Positions 29,285-39,969 of a stretch of DNA of 64,000 nucleotides are shown one piece after another (position 1 is the stretch's first letter; each line of letters starts with the position of its first letter). The position numbers and the translations under genes were made by a program. Source of the DNA: Secundilactobacillus angelensis (GTDB lineage: Bacteria > Bacillota > Bacilli > Lactobacillales > Lactobacillaceae); NCBI RefSeq assembly GCF_012641075.1, contig NZ_JAAXLJ010000013.1, positions 1-64,000 on the forward strand, read 5' to 3'. The notes beneath the pieces were generated by a model that was not told the origin of the DNA, did not search any database, and worked only from the letters and a program-made list of their open reading frames with translations.

Positions 29285-31156
29285 TTGAAAAAGCGACTGT
29301 TATTTTTATGTACGGTGATTTTTACTGTGCTATTTTGGGGATGGGGGAATAGTACAGCGAGTGCAGCAGGTTATAGTATTGACCGCTATCACATCAACGT
29401 CGATATCCAAAAGAATGGTGACGCGGATGTCACACAACGGATCAAGTATCACTTTGATGATTTATTTCACGGGGTTTTCCTGAAACAGGATTATGCGGGA
29501 ACCGGTGGCATTGCAGGTAAGCCGACTGTGTCAATTTTAACCCACGGTCATGAGACTGCCGTTAAGCCAGAAAATTCAGGTGAATCTGACACTTATGAAA
29601 CTTCAGATTCGGGTAAAATTTACCAAATTAAGGTCTATCATTTGGCATCTGACGAGACCGTGACTTACGTATACAAGTATCGGATTCGCAACGTGGCTGT
29701 CAACTATGCCGATACAGCTGAACTCAATTGGAAAATTATTGGTCGAGGCTGGACGGTGCCATTGAATCACGTTCAAATTGCGGTTCAACTACCGGAGAAA
29801 AACGTGAAGCAGTTGCAGGCTTGGACACATGGTCCCTTGAGTGGTCACACTCAGGTCAATCGAGCAGCTGGTAAAGTGACGATGACTGTCGCTAAAGTAC
29901 CAGCGAAAACCTTTGTTGAAAGCCACATGGTTTTTCCAACCACAGTCATATCAACTAATACGAGGACTTCTGATAAAAAACGTTTAGCAACAGTTCAAAA
30001 ACAAGAAGCGAAGCTAGCCAAGCAAGCTAATCTGAAACGGCTTCAGGCGCTGCTGATACCACTTGGTGTGATGGTGGTTTTACTCGGAATCGGCATTTTC
30101 TATCTGCTAAGCAGATTGCGCTGGTTCAAAAAGCACGTTGGTTCGCCGGTCAAAGAAACACCAAAGGTTCATAACTTTGAAATTCCCAGTTATTCGGCTG
30201 TGACCAGTCAAAGTATCTTGACTGAGAGTCAACCAGATGCCAAGGCCTTTACAGCTTGGCTCATGGAATTAGCTGCCGATGGCGAATTGACTATTAAACC
30301 AGATAAGGATCGTTTTTCGACCACTTACCGGATTACAGAAACGCCCAAGATGAAGGTGGAACATCAAAACAATCCATTATTGGCATTCTTATTTAACACA
30401 GTGGGCAAAGGGAATAAGCCTGACCGTACGTTTACTTTAAGTGAAATTCATGATTATAACCTCAATCATCCTAATTCATTGACGTTGAACCAAAAATTCA
30501 CGGCTTGGCGAAAGACATCTTACGAGGAAACGGATGCACTAGGGCTTTTCAATCATCAGACTGATGATGTTGGAACTAAGGGTTGGCTGTTAATCGTGTT
30601 TAGTGTGATTCTTGGCGGCTTCAGTTCCGTGGCTGCTATCTTCTTGACACTTCCCGTTTTACGTGTCGCAGGTGTGATCGTAAGTGTTGGCTATATCGTT
30701 ACCAGTATTGCAGTGGCAATTAAGTACATGCGTCATTTGTCGCATTACACGCAAGCTGGCGAGGACGCAGCTGGTCAAATTCGTAATTTCCGTAGTATGT
30801 TGCATGATATTGGGGAATTTGATCGTTCACAAGTTGGTGATTTGATTTTGTGGGAACGGATGCTACCATACGCGGTTGCATTCGGGCTTGCTAAACGGGT
30901 GTTGAAGGCAATGGCGGCTAACTTTAGCGCTGCTGAATTAACGCCATTTTTCCAGAGCTATTACCCAATGTACTTGGATGATCAATATTCGGGTGCTGAT
31001 TTCAGTACTGCTTTCACATCAACTTTCACTGCGGCTAGTGCCGATACGAGCACTAGTGACAGTTCTGATTTTTCATCAGGCAGCGGTGGCTCCGGTGGCT
31101 TTAGCGGCGGTAATTCCGGTGGCTTCGGTGGTGGCTCCGGTGGGGGTGCTTTTTAA
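29285..31156 (+). CDS. DUF2207 family membrane protein
   Basis: This 623-residue protein has a signal peptide (residues 1-27), an outer beta-rich DUF2207 domain (about residues 30-220), a membrane helix near 254-276, a cytoplasmic part, two more helices near 430-480, and a low-complexity tail of Gly and Ser ending GGGSGGGAF. The family is widespread in lactobacilli and its biochemical role is unknown. TTG at 29285 has a strong AAGGAGGGG upstream. It is followed by a small DUF3899 membrane protein with no clear terminator between. Confidence 0.88.
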   Translation: MKKRLLFLCTVIFTVLFWGWGNSTASAAGYSIDRYHINVDIQKNGDADVTQRIKYHFDDLFHGVFLKQDYAGTGGIAGKPTVSILTHGHETAVKPENSGESDTYETSDSGKIYQIKVYHLASDETVTYVYKYRIRNVAVNYADTAELNWKIIGRGWTVPLNHVQIAVQLPEKNVKQLQAWTHGPLSGHTQVNRAAGKVTMTVAKVPAKTFVESHMVFPTTVISTNTRTSDKKRLATVQKQEAKLAKQANLKRLQALLIPLGVMVVLLGIGIFYLLSRLRWFKKHVGSPVKETPKVHNFEIPSYSAVTSQSILTESQPDAKAFTAWLMELAADGELTIKPDKDRFSTTYRITETPKMKVEHQNNPLLAFLFNTVGKGNKPDRTFTLSEIHDYNLNHPNSLTLNQKFTAWRKTSYEETDALGLFNHQTDDVGTKGWLLIVFSVILGGFSSVAAIFLTLPVLRVAGVIVSVGYIVTSIAVAIKYMRHLSHYTQAGEDAAGQIRNFRSMLHDIGEFDRSQVGDLILWERMLPYAVAFGLAKRVLKAMAANFSAAELTPFFQSYYPMYLDDQYSGADFSTAFTSTFTAASADTSTSDSSDFSSGSGGSGGFSGGNSGGFGGGSGGGAF

Positions 31157-31238
31157 CCCCGCAGACTGAAGAGTACTTGCACTGAAGTGAAATTCCAACT
31201 ATGCTTGAGCACATCAAGAGTTGAATAGGTGAGTTGAA

Positions 31239-31589
31239 TTGAAAAATATAAAACAGAATCGCTGGGCGTTACTGACACTGGCAGTCATTGTTATTGCGGG
31301 CCTACTGACCCTACCATGGCAATCAATCATGGTTGTGGCTAACTTTTGGTTTATGCTGGGATTGGTCTTTTTAATGGGTGCTGCGTTTTTCATCTTGGAA
31401 AAAGGGCATCTATTTGCTGGCTGGCGTAGACGACGGCACAAAGGTGAGGAACCGTTGCCCGAAGAAAAAGTACCCGCACGAGAAGTTGGGCGGCTTAAGA
31501 ACGCGCCAATTGTGGTAAACAAGTACGCCTGGTTTTGTTTGATCAACGCCATCGGCTTGATTGCGTTGGGGATTATTTTTACCGTGTGA
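31239..31589 (+). CDS. DUF3899 family small membrane protein
   Basis: This 116-residue protein has three hydrophobic segments: residues 8-26, 31-51 and 95-115. Between them lies a basic and acidic loop (RRRRHKGEEPLPEEK). It fits the DUF3899 family of unknown function. TTG at 31239 is preceded by TAGGTGAG. It probably shares a transcript with the DUF2207 gene. Confidence 0.75.
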   Translation: MKNIKQNRWALLTLAVIVIAGLLTLPWQSIMVVANFWFMLGLVFLMGAAFFILEKGHLFAGWRRRRHKGEEPLPEEKVPAREVGRLKNAPIVVNKYAWFCLINAIGLIALGIIFTV

Positions 31590-31597
31590 ATGACGTA

Positions 31598-31648
31598 AAA
31601 AAACAGGCTAACGCTTAGTTGTAGTAACTAAGCGCTAGCCTGTTTTTT
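31598..31648. terminator. Bidirectional terminator
   Basis: A 23-bp almost perfect stem (ACAGGCTAACGCTTAGTT with AACTAAGCGCTAGCCTGT) is flanked by A and T runs. It serves both converging genes. Confidence 0.95.
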
Positions 31649-31654
31649 GATTGA

Positions 31655-32461
31655 TTAAAGCGCGAATTTCTCGATGGCATATGCTACGCCATCTTCTTCA
31701 TTAGTTTGAGTAATAAATTGAGCAGCGGCTTTCACCTCATCAATTGCATTACCCATTGCCACACCAGTACCGGCGTACTTTACCATGGTCAGGTCATTGC
31801 CCTGATCACCAAGTGCCATCACTTCATCTGCCGTAAAGCCAAGTTTGGTTGCTAATTCTGCAATGGCATTACCTTTGCTGGCTTTCTTGTTCATTGCTTC
31901 AAAGAAGTAAGGTTCACTTTGTACAACGTAGAAACGTTCTTTTAGATCTGCAGGGAAACTTTCGATGAAGGCGGACAATTTTTGGGGTTCATCGATAAAC
32001 ATACCCTTGGAAATCGTTAATTCGTCCGTAATTTCTTCGGGTGTTCGATAGCGAATTGGCATCCGAACAATAAATGATTCAGCAATTGTGTATGGACTAA
32101 TATCACGGTTGGCAGTGTAAATATGATCCAGGGTTTCCATATGGAAGTGGATGTTAGATTTACGTGCAAGCGTTTCTAAGTCAATGTAGTCTTCTAAAGT
32201 GATGTTATGGCTAACGATTGGGGTACCAGCAATCGTCTGAGCCAGGCTACCGTTGAACGTGACAACGTATTCGTCATCACCACTAATGTCCAAGGGGTTT
32301 AAGTACTGTTGCACGCCCGTAATTGGTCGGCCGGTGCACAGGACAACTTTGATGCCCTTTTGACGTGCCTTGGTGATGGTGTCAATCGTATGTTGTGTGA
32401 GTTCTTTATTGTCGGTAACTAAAGTGCCATCGATATCGATGGCGATAAGTTTGATTGCCAT
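31655..32461 (-). CDS. HAD family sugar-phosphatase (Cof/YidA-like)
   Basis: This 268-residue HAD hydrolase of the Cof type (IIB cap) starts with the catalytic AIDIDGTLV (residues 7-15) and ends with GDQGNDLTM near residue 215, which holds the metal-binding acids. Relatives remove phosphate from sugar phosphates or similar small molecules. It lies 15 bases after the HD-domain gene on the same strand. Confidence 0.88.
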   Translation of the reverse strand: MAIKLIAIDIDGTLVTDNKELTQHTIDTITKARQKGIKVVLCTGRPITGVQQYLNPLDISGDDEYVVTFNGSLAQTIAGTPIVSHNITLEDYIDLETLARKSNIHFHMETLDHIYTANRDISPYTIAESFIVRMPIRYRTPEEITDELTISKGMFIDEPQKLSAFIESFPADLKERFYVVQSEPYFFEAMNKKASKGNAIAELATKLGFTADEVMALGDQGNDLTMVKYAGTGVAMGNAIDEVKAAAQFITQTNEEDGVAYAIEKFAL

Positions 32462-32476
32462 GTGTAAGCTCCTTAA

Positions 32477-33826
32477 TTAAATGATGTAGTCGTTGTGTAA
32501 ATGGGCTTGAAAAGCTTTATAAACGGGGTCGAACAGTTCAACGTTACCGTCTGTTGAAGCGAGCATTTCCTTTGGGAAGAAGAAGCGCTGATCCCCGGAG
32601 AATTTCCCTGTGATGGCACTGACCAAAGCGCTCACGGTGGAGAGTTCGATCAGATGACCATCAGACTGCATGAGTTCGATTTGAGTCATGGGATTCTTCA
32701 TATTGGGATCGTATGCATCGTATGGCAGATCGTAGCTGTTGTTCGTGTCCGTGTAGTAGGTTGAATTGAAACCTGCTTTCTCGATAAGTTGCTTGAGTTC
32801 AGGTATTTCTGCCTTAGTTTGCTCATCAAATTTCACGGACTTTAGTGGTTTCCGATCCAAAAAGCGGTGTGCGAGATCAGCGAGGATAGGGTCACTAGAC
32901 TGCCGCCAGTGGGCAAAGTAGGTCGTCAATGTACCATCATCTAGTAATAGGTAGTCATCCAGATTAAACTCATGGTCAAAGAAGGGGAACAAGAGATACG
33001 GTGCGGCAGCTTCGTTTTTGTTGCTGGTTTTTTCATAATCCTCTTTTGCCCGTTTTAAGAGATGGTTTAAGATGACTTCCATAGAACGGGAGACCGGGTG
33101 AAAATAAATCTGTTGATACATTTGGAATCGACTGACGATGTAATCCTCCACGGCATGCATCCCGCTCACTTCAAAGCAAATACCATCCTTATAGGGCCGC
33201 ATCACCCTTAAAATCCGGGTTAGGTCAAAGGTACCGTACTTGGTGCCGGTGTGATACGCGTCTCGTAACAGATAATCCATTCGGTCAGCGTCGATTTGGC
33301 TAGAAATCATCTGAACCACTTGTGGATTGGGATAAGTTTTTTTAATGACGGAAGCGACCTGCTCTGGAAATTCAGGACTAACGCTACGTAGGACTTGATT
33401 AACTTCCGTTGTGGGCGAAGTTAAAATGGCTACCGTAATCGCTTCATGATCAGTCTGAAAGATGTGTTCGAAAGTGTGACTGTATGGTCCGTGGCCGATA
33501 TCGTGCAACAACGCTGCACACAATGCGACCAGTCGCTCGTTGTCGTCCCAGAGACCGTCGCCTGGAGTTTGAGTAGGGAAGTTACGTTGAAAATTGTCAC
33601 AGATCCGTCGCGTAATCTCGTATACGCCTAGTGAGTGGGTGAAACGGGTGTGTTCGGCACCGTGAAAGACTAATGAGGCCGTTCCCAGCTGTTTGATTCG
33701 CCGTAACCGTTGAAATTCTTTGGTGTTGATTAAATCTAAAATGATCCGGTGTTGAATATAAATATAGTTATGAACGGGATCACGAAAAACTTTTTCGCGG
33801 GGAAGCCGTTCTGCTGAATATGGCAA
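32477..33826 (-). CDS. HD-domain phosphohydrolase (YwfO/dNTPase-like)
   Basis: This 449-residue protein has the metal-binding HD motif (HTRFTHSLGVYE near residue 60 and ALLHDIGHGPYSH near residue 111, Asp in SSQIDADRMDYL). It resembles Bacillus YwfO and the Enterococcus dNTP triphosphohydrolase of the same family, which cleave dNTPs to nucleosides and tripolyphosphate. TTG start with AAAGGAGGC 11 bases upstream. It forms a minus-strand unit with the lipL-type gene before it and the HAD gene after it. Confidence 0.85.
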   Translation of the reverse strand: MPYSAERLPREKVFRDPVHNYIYIQHRIILDLINTKEFQRLRRIKQLGTASLVFHGAEHTRFTHSLGVYEITRRICDNFQRNFPTQTPGDGLWDDNERLVALCAALLHDIGHGPYSHTFEHIFQTDHEAITVAILTSPTTEVNQVLRSVSPEFPEQVASVIKKTYPNPQVVQMISSQIDADRMDYLLRDAYHTGTKYGTFDLTRILRVMRPYKDGICFEVSGMHAVEDYIVSRFQMYQQIYFHPVSRSMEVILNHLLKRAKEDYEKTSNKNEAAAPYLLFPFFDHEFNLDDYLLLDDGTLTTYFAHWRQSSDPILADLAHRFLDRKPLKSVKFDEQTKAEIPELKQLIEKAGFNSTYYTDTNNSYDLPYDAYDPNMKNPMTQIELMQSDGHLIELSTVSALVSAITGKFSGDQRFFFPKEMLASTDGNVELFDPVYKAFQAHLHNDYII

Positions 33827-33849
33827 TTTTTAAACTGCCTCCTTTAAGG

Positions 33850-34674
33850 TTAAATACCAAGCTGTCTTTTTTGCATCTTAGCGAGTTCTTTATTATAGAT
33901 TTCCTGAAATTCAGGTGACTGGGTACTAGACATCAATGTGGTCAAATCAAGTTGCACATCTTGTTGCTGATACGAAGCTAAAATGGCACTTTTTACTTCG
34001 GTAATGGTGAGTGGCTGTTGCATAGCATCGGCAACGTTGATCATCGTGTCAGGCCAAACGTCGGGGAAACCAAGCTCGTTTTGATGCCCAGCCAAGCCTG
34101 CATCATAAAAATCACGAACTAAAGTGCCACGAAAAGTCTGATCGCCTAAAATGCTGATATATGCCATGACCACCAGTGCATTGGTGCTACGCCGTTGTGA
34201 AATTCCCGCAAACTTTTTTCCATTAAAGCTGAGGTCATAATCGCCAGGACAATAGGAGTGGGTGATTTCATAGCTTTCAATCGTCAGATTAGGAAAAGTC
34301 TGCTGAAGTAACTGTTTCATGAGCTCATACCCATTATCTACGGAAAGGTGGCGCGAGGCGGTTTGCGGAATGAATAGTGACACGTTCAGTACACCGCCAT
34401 CACTCACAACCGCCAAGCCACCGGAATTACGGATGAAATGAGCATACCCGTTATCAGTGACCGTGGCTAAGGCCGCCTCTAGTTCCGGTAAATGGCGGTC
34501 TTTTAAGCCAAGAATCAAAGTTGGTGGCAACGTCCAAAAGTGCAATAGTGCACGGTTGGTACTACCACAGAGATCCAGTAGGGCATTGGTCATCCCAAAT
34601 GCTGCCAATTGGTTGTCCCGAGTCAAAGGTGTGTCAATGACTTGCAAAGATGAAAACAATGGTTGTCTTTTCAT
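33850..34674 (-). CDS. lipL: Lipoyl/octanoyl transferase, LipL-like
   Basis: This 274-residue member of the biotin/lipoate protein ligase fold resembles Bacillus LipL, which moves octanoyl or lipoyl groups from GcvH to E2 subunits. Conserved parts are RNSGGLAVVSDGGVLNVSLF near residue 81 and HSYCPGDYDLSFNGKKFAGI near residue 138, the Cys being the likely acyl-carrying residue, followed by SQRR. In Bacillus the homologue also lies near ywfO. A simple lipoate ligase role cannot be excluded. RBS GAGGGA precedes the ATG. Confidence 0.8.
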   Translation of the reverse strand: MKRQPLFSSLQVIDTPLTRDNQLAAFGMTNALLDLCGSTNRALLHFWTLPPTLILGLKDRHLPELEAALATVTDNGYAHFIRNSGGLAVVSDGGVLNVSLFIPQTASRHLSVDNGYELMKQLLQQTFPNLTIESYEITHSYCPGDYDLSFNGKKFAGISQRRSTNALVVMAYISILGDQTFRGTLVRDFYDAGLAGHQNELGFPDVWPDTMINVADAMQQPLTITEVKSAILASYQQQDVQLDLTTLMSSTQSPEFQEIYNKELAKMQKRQLGI

Positions 34675-34867
34675 AATATCCCTCGTTGATCTAAGAACAA
34701 TTCTTTGTTCATTATAACGGAAATCAAGCCAGCCGTCACTAATTTTGGACTAGCCCATTATTTTAGCAGAAAAAGCGGCTCACAATGGGATTTTGAGCGT
34801 CGAATTGTTTCATTTTTACGCGAGATTCAGCCAGAGGTTAATCGTGCAAATTCACGAATAAAAGCGT

Positions 34868-34873
34868 TATAAT
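34868..34873 (+). promoter_or_regulatory. -10 box of the DUF1934-rpoE unit
   Basis: A perfect TATAAT lies 37 bases before the start. The -35 is poor. Confidence 0.5.
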
Positions 34874-34910
34874 AAACACAGCGTACTAAAAATGGAAAGG
34901 AAGGGTTGCT

Positions 34911-35354
34911 ATGGATGACTTGTCAACCAGCATTCCAGTTGGCATTCACTTGACGACTCATACCGTACAAGATGGTCAAGCTTCTGATTATGCAATTGAT
35001 GTTGAAGGCCAGATTGTTCAAATCGGTGAGACAATTTATTTACGATACCAGGAACCAGAATCTGACGAAGAGGACGGCAACGTGCCGGTGACGATAAAAT
35101 TTTTGCCTAACGGAGACGTGACATTGACTCGCAGCGGGACTAATCGGTTACGGATGCATTTTAGTGCCGGCAAGCGAATTCGTGCAACGTATCGCACACC
35201 CTATGGTTTAGTGCCAGTTGAAACGGTAACACCGCAACTGCGGGTAGGTTTCCACGAAAGACCATTTGGTGGTTCGGCATCAATTGACTACCTACTTTAT
35301 GCTGGGGAACAATTGTTAGGAAATTACGAGATTAGATTGCAATTTACGGTTTAA
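34911..35354 (+). CDS. DUF1934 (YwiB-like) calycin-type protein
   Basis: This 147-residue protein matches the DUF1934/YwiB family, small beta-barrel proteins of unknown function that sit before argS or rpoE in Firmicutes. The sequence is mostly beta-strand pattern, with the region GDVTLTRSG followed by LRMHF and a C-terminal LGNYEIRLQF. AAAGGAAGGG precedes ATG 34911. rpoE follows 44 bases later; argS, usually between them, is absent here. Confidence 0.82.
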   Translation: MDDLSTSIPVGIHLTTHTVQDGQASDYAIDVEGQIVQIGETIYLRYQEPESDEEDGNVPVTIKFLPNGDVTLTRSGTNRLRMHFSAGKRIRATYRTPYGLVPVETVTPQLRVGFHERPFGGSASIDYLLYAGEQLLGNYEIRLQFTV

Positions 35355-35398
35355 TCTAGTATAGTGATTCGTAGACTGTGGAAGGGACGTGCACCAGT

Positions 35399-36037
35399 TT
35401 GGAATTAAAAGTCTTAGAAGGCCAAAACAAAAACGAATTATCGATGATTGAAGTAGCTCACGCCATTTTATCTGAGCGCGGGGATGCCATGCCGTTTGTT
35501 GACTTAGCCAATGAGGTACAGACATACCTGGGCGACTCGGATAAGGAAATTCGCGAGCGGCTTTCTCAATTCTATACTGATTTGAACATTGATGGCAGTT
35601 TCATTTCGTTAGGTGACAACGTCTGGGGTTTACGGACCTGGTATCCTTTCGAATCAATTGATGAAGCTACTGTTGGTGCCGAAGAGGATGAGGAACATCC
35701 AAAGAAGAAGCATAAGAAGGTTAATGCTTTCTTAGCTGATTCGGCCGATGACGATGACGTTATCGATTATGATGACGATGATCCTGAAGATCAAGACGAC
35801 GTTGATGTAGATGACGATGATCTTGACGCTGATTATGATGAAGATGATGACGACGAAACCGATGATAGCACTAAAGAACTTGGTAAGTACAAGAATGATT
35901 TAGCTGATATCGATGACGGTGATGACGATGATGATGACGACAACATGCCAGATGGTATTGAAGGTCAATTATCAGAGTTTAACGAAGATGATGATGATTT
36001 CGACGACGATGATGACGACGAAAAATCAGATAAGTAG
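35399..36037 (+). CDS. rpoE: DNA-directed RNA polymerase subunit delta
   Basis: This 212-residue protein is the Firmicutes delta subunit, which helps release nucleic acid from RNA polymerase and tunes promoter sensitivity to the first NTP. The ordered N-terminal HARE-HTH domain ([10 protein letters not shown]...[14 protein letters not shown]) covers about the first 80 residues. The remaining ~110 residues are disordered and dominated by Asp and Glu. TTG at 35399 matches lactobacillus homologues, with AAGGGA 11 bases upstream; GTG at 35378 is an alternative. Confidence 0.95.
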   Translation: MELKVLEGQNKNELSMIEVAHAILSERGDAMPFVDLANEVQTYLGDSDKEIRERLSQFYTDLNIDGSFISLGDNVWGLRTWYPFESIDEATVGAEEDEEHPKKKHKKVNAFLADSADDDDVIDYDDDDPEDQDDVDVDDDDLDADYDEDDDDETDDSTKELGKYKNDLADIDDGDDDDDDDNMPDGIEGQLSEFNEDDDDFDDDDDDEKSDK

Positions 36038-36044
36038 TAGAGAT

Positions 36045-36070
36045 AACTCAGCTGTTAGCTGAGTTTTTTT
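36045..36070 (+). terminator. Terminator after rpoE
   Basis: AACTCAGC and GCTGAGTT form a stem, followed by a T run. Confidence 0.88.
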
Positions 36071-36123
36071 GTGCCTTCGTTTGTGGGATATTAAGCTCTT
36101 AGGTTCAATCTGAGTACTCGGGC

Positions 36124-36163
36124 TTGACGCAACTGAAACAACTTGTTATTATGTTTTTTGGGC
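36124..36163 (+). promoter_or_regulatory. pyrG promoter with GGGC start
   Basis: TTGACG (36124-36129), 17 bases, TATTAT (36147-36152), then a start site GGGC at 36160-36163, placed 8 bases from the -10. The three G followed by C is the arrangement needed for CTP-dependent repeated G addition. Confidence 0.8.
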
Positions 36164-36202
36164 ACCTTACGAGGAATCGTGAGGTCAACGTTCGGAATAA
36201 CC

Positions 36203-36234
36203 GCTCCCTATTCGTCATGAATAGGGAGCTTTTT
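36203..36234 (+). terminator. pyrG attenuator
   Basis: GCTCCCTATTC (36203-36213) and GAATAGGGAGC (36219-36229) form an 11-bp stem followed by TTTTT, between the pyrG promoter and gene. The 5' arm contains CTCCC, able to pair with a G-extended transcript start, which would block the terminator when CTP is low. This is the mechanism known for Bacillus pyrG. Confidence 0.82.
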
Positions 36235-36264
36235 ATTGGTTTACGTCTGTTTTCCCAAAACTAA

Positions 36265-37893
<1,629 letters not shown>

Positions 37894-37907
37894 TTTAAAT
37901 AGCATTG

Positions 37908-37943
37908 AAGCCACGCGGTCATTGCGATCGGGTGGCTTTTTTT
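37908..37943 (+). terminator. Terminator after pyrG
   Basis: AAGCCAC and GTGGCTT with a 17-base loop and a T run. Confidence 0.8.
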
Positions 37944-38099
37944 GTTGAGACAGATATCCTTTTCAATTAAGGTTAGCTTAACCCTCAAATATTACAATTT
38001 AAGAGAATCGACGTTAAACTATTGTATTTTAACTGTTCATTATTTATCATAAGTTAAGACTGCATCACGCACGACTTTATAGTAGAGGAAAATGACGTC

Positions 38100-39380
38100 A
38101 TGAAAAAAATGATAATCCACGGTGGACAGCGCCTGTCAGGCAGCGTCAACATCGGTGGTGCTAAAAATAGCACGGTCGCACTCATACCAGCGGCAATCCT
38201 GGCAGATACACCAGTTAAATTTGATATGGTACCAGATATTTTAGATGTTCATAATCTGATGCTGATTTTGGAGTCCATGAACGTGCACTCCAGATTTGCT
38301 GATGGTGTATTAACCATTGATCCCACTGAAATCGTGGAGGCACCTATGCCCAGTAAAGCGATTAAAAGCTTACGGGCTTCTTATTACTTTATGGGTGCGC
38401 TACTTGGCCGATTTGGTCGTGCCACGCTAACTTTTCCTGGCGGTGATAACATTGGGCCACGACCGATCGACCAGCACATTAAGGCGTTTAAAGCGCTTGG
38501 TGCTGAGGTTGAAGATAATCATGGAACCGTCCGTATTACCACGGGGGATAAGGGATTACACGGTGCCAGAATTTTCTTGGACGTTGTTTCAGTTGGCGCC
38601 ACGATCAATACAATTTTGGCAGCGGTGAAGGCTGACGGTCTGACCACCATTGAAAATGCGGCCAAGGAACCTGAGATTATTGATATCGCAACCTTCTTAA
38701 ATAATATGGGTGCGCATGTTCGTGGCGCCGGAACGGATGTTATTCGAATCGAAGGGGTGCCCGTCTTGCGTGCCACCAATGTTCATACCATCATTCCCGA
38801 TCGGATTGAAGCCGGTACTTTTTTGGCAATGGCCGCTGCAATGGGAGATGGTGTGGCGATTCATAACATTATTCCTGAGCATTTGGAGTCCTTTACAGCT
38901 AAACTGATTGAAATGGGTGTTGACCTACAGATTGGCGAAGATTCAGCATACGTTGGTGAATCTCGTAATTTAAAGGCCATTCAAGTTAAAACGATGCCGT
39001 TTCCAGGCTTTGCCACGGACTTGCAACAACCCATTACACCCTTGTTACTGAAGGCCTCAGGGAGCAGTATCATTGTGGATACCATTTATCCTCAACGGTT
39101 GAAGCACGTGCCTGAACTGAAAAAAATGGGCGCAAAGATACGACCGGAAAAAGACATGATCGTCGTTGATCACACTGAACATCTGGCTGGGGCAACCGTG
39201 GACGCGGGTGAAATTCGTGCTGGGGCTTCGTTAATGATTGCAGCATTGATGGCTGAAGGTACCACAACGATTACCAGCGCAGAAAACATTTTACGCGGCT
39301 ATGGCAGTATTGTTGATAAACTCACAGCGCTAAATGCTGACGTGAGAATTGAAAGCAGCGATCGCGTAGAGGAATTATAA
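38100..39380 (+). CDS. murA: UDP-N-acetylglucosamine 1-carboxyvinyltransferase, with Asp in place of the active-site Cys
   Basis: This 426-residue enzyme adds enolpyruvate to UDP-GlcNAc, the first committed step of peptidoglycan synthesis. [10 protein letters not shown] near residue 22 holds the catalytic Lys, and the RP motif follows the active loop. That loop reads [12 protein letters not shown], so residue 116 is Asp (codon GAT at 38445-38447) where E. coli MurA has Cys115, the residue alkylated by fosfomycin. The Asp version is known to be active and fosfomycin-insensitive in other bacteria. Its location after pyrG matches the second MurA paralogue (MurAB/MurZ) of Bacillus; another copy may exist elsewhere. 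Confidence 0.95.
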   Translation: MKKMIIHGGQRLSGSVNIGGAKNSTVALIPAAILADTPVKFDMVPDILDVHNLMLILESMNVHSRFADGVLTIDPTEIVEAPMPSKAIKSLRASYYFMGALLGRFGRATLTFPGGDNIGPRPIDQHIKAFKALGAEVEDNHGTVRITTGDKGLHGARIFLDVVSVGATINTILAAVKADGLTTIENAAKEPEIIDIATFLNNMGAHVRGAGTDVIRIEGVPVLRATNVHTIIPDRIEAGTFLAMAAAMGDGVAIHNIIPEHLESFTAKLIEMGVDLQIGEDSAYVGESRNLKAIQVKTMPFPGFATDLQQPITPLLLKASGSSIIVDTIYPQRLKHVPELKKMGAKIRPEKDMIVVDHTEHLAGATVDAGEIRAGASLMIAALMAEGTTTITSAENILRGYGSIVDKLTALNADVRIESSDRVEEL

Positions 39381-39383
39381 GAG

Positions 39384-39412
39384 TTGACTTGAATTAGACC
39401 AATTCTTATGAT
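39384..39412 (+). promoter_or_regulatory. Promoter of rpmE2
   Basis: TTGACT (39384-39389), 17 bases, TATGAT (39407-39412). Confidence 0.75.
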
Positions 39413-39484
39413 ATTCTATTTAGGTTGACGATAACAATCAATCTCTGTTTCAGTATATGATTCAGGGCAAAGGAGCGAAACATT

Positions 39485-39742
39485 ATGAAAAAAGGAATTC
39501 ATCCAGATTACCACCAAGTGGTATTCCAAGACTCAAGTACCGGTTACAAATTTTTGTCAGGTTCAACTGCAACTTCTGCAGAAACAATCGACTGGGAAGA
39601 TGGCAACACTTATCCATTGATTCGTGTTGAAATTTCTTCTGACTCACATCCTTTCTACACTGGTAAGCAAAAGTTTGCCCAAGCAGATGGTGCTGTGGAT
39701 CGTTTCAACAAGAAGTACGGTTTAAAAAACGACCAAAATTAA
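39485..39742 (+). CDS. rpmE2: Ribosomal protein L31, type B
   Basis: This 85-residue protein of the large ribosomal subunit starts [16 protein letters not shown] and ends near FNKKYGLK. It lacks the CXXC zinc pair, so it is the zinc-free (type B) form, able to replace zinc-binding L31 when zinc is short. No zinc-type L31 is seen in this window. It has its own promoter and terminator. In Bacillus the rpmE gene also follows murA and rho here; rho is missing. Confidence 0.95.
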   Translation: MKKGIHPDYHQVVFQDSSTGYKFLSGSTATSAETIDWEDGNTYPLIRVEISSDSHPFYTGKQKFAQADGAVDRFNKKYGLKNDQN

Positions 39743-39748
39743 TCAGTG

Positions 39749-39785
39749 AACCACTTATCTTTTTTGGGATAGGTGGTTTTTTTAA
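39749..39785 (+). terminator. Terminator after rpmE2
   Basis: AACCACTTATC and GATAGGTGGTT form a stem followed by T residues. Confidence 0.88.
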
Positions 39786-39803
39786 TTTTCAGGGGAGATT
39801 AAA

Positions 39804-39847
39804 AGCGCCACGTCCAGTCATACTGGACGTGGCGCTCTGCTTTTTTA
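39804..39847. terminator. Second strong hairpin after rpmE2
   Basis: AGCGCCACGTCCAG and CTGGACGTGGCGCT form a perfect 14-bp stem around TCATA, then a T run after CTGC. It can also end the MFS gene transcript from the other side. Confidence 0.75.
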
Positions 39848-39865
39848 TTGAGTAAACGTGCTCAG

Positions 39866-39950
39866 GCATGCAGGGAGCTGCATGCAGGGGACTTACGGCA
39901 CAAATCCAAGTTCGGGATTTATACCATAAGTCCCCTGCACTCCGCTCCCT
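39866..39950. repeat. Long imperfect palindrome, possibly a dispersed intergenic element
   Basis: The two 25-base arms are 39883-39907 and 39915-39939, around a 7-base loop AAGTTCG. Three positions differ, and all three become G-U pairs in the minus-strand RNA but C-A mismatches in the plus-strand RNA. An outer stem AGGGAGC (39872-39878) and GCTCCCT (39944-39950) extends it. The left side also holds a direct repeat GCATGCAGGG (39866-39875 and 39880-39889). It lies just past the 3' end of the MFS gene. No protein is encoded. Confidence 0.7.
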
Positions 39951-39969
39951 AACCGCTTGCCTTCGCACT

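Noticed and set aside
35690-36030. GAT/GAC-rich repeats resembling a tandem repeat array
   Set aside because: They encode the acidic tail of the delta subunit, which is normal for RpoE, and are not a DNA-level repeat.
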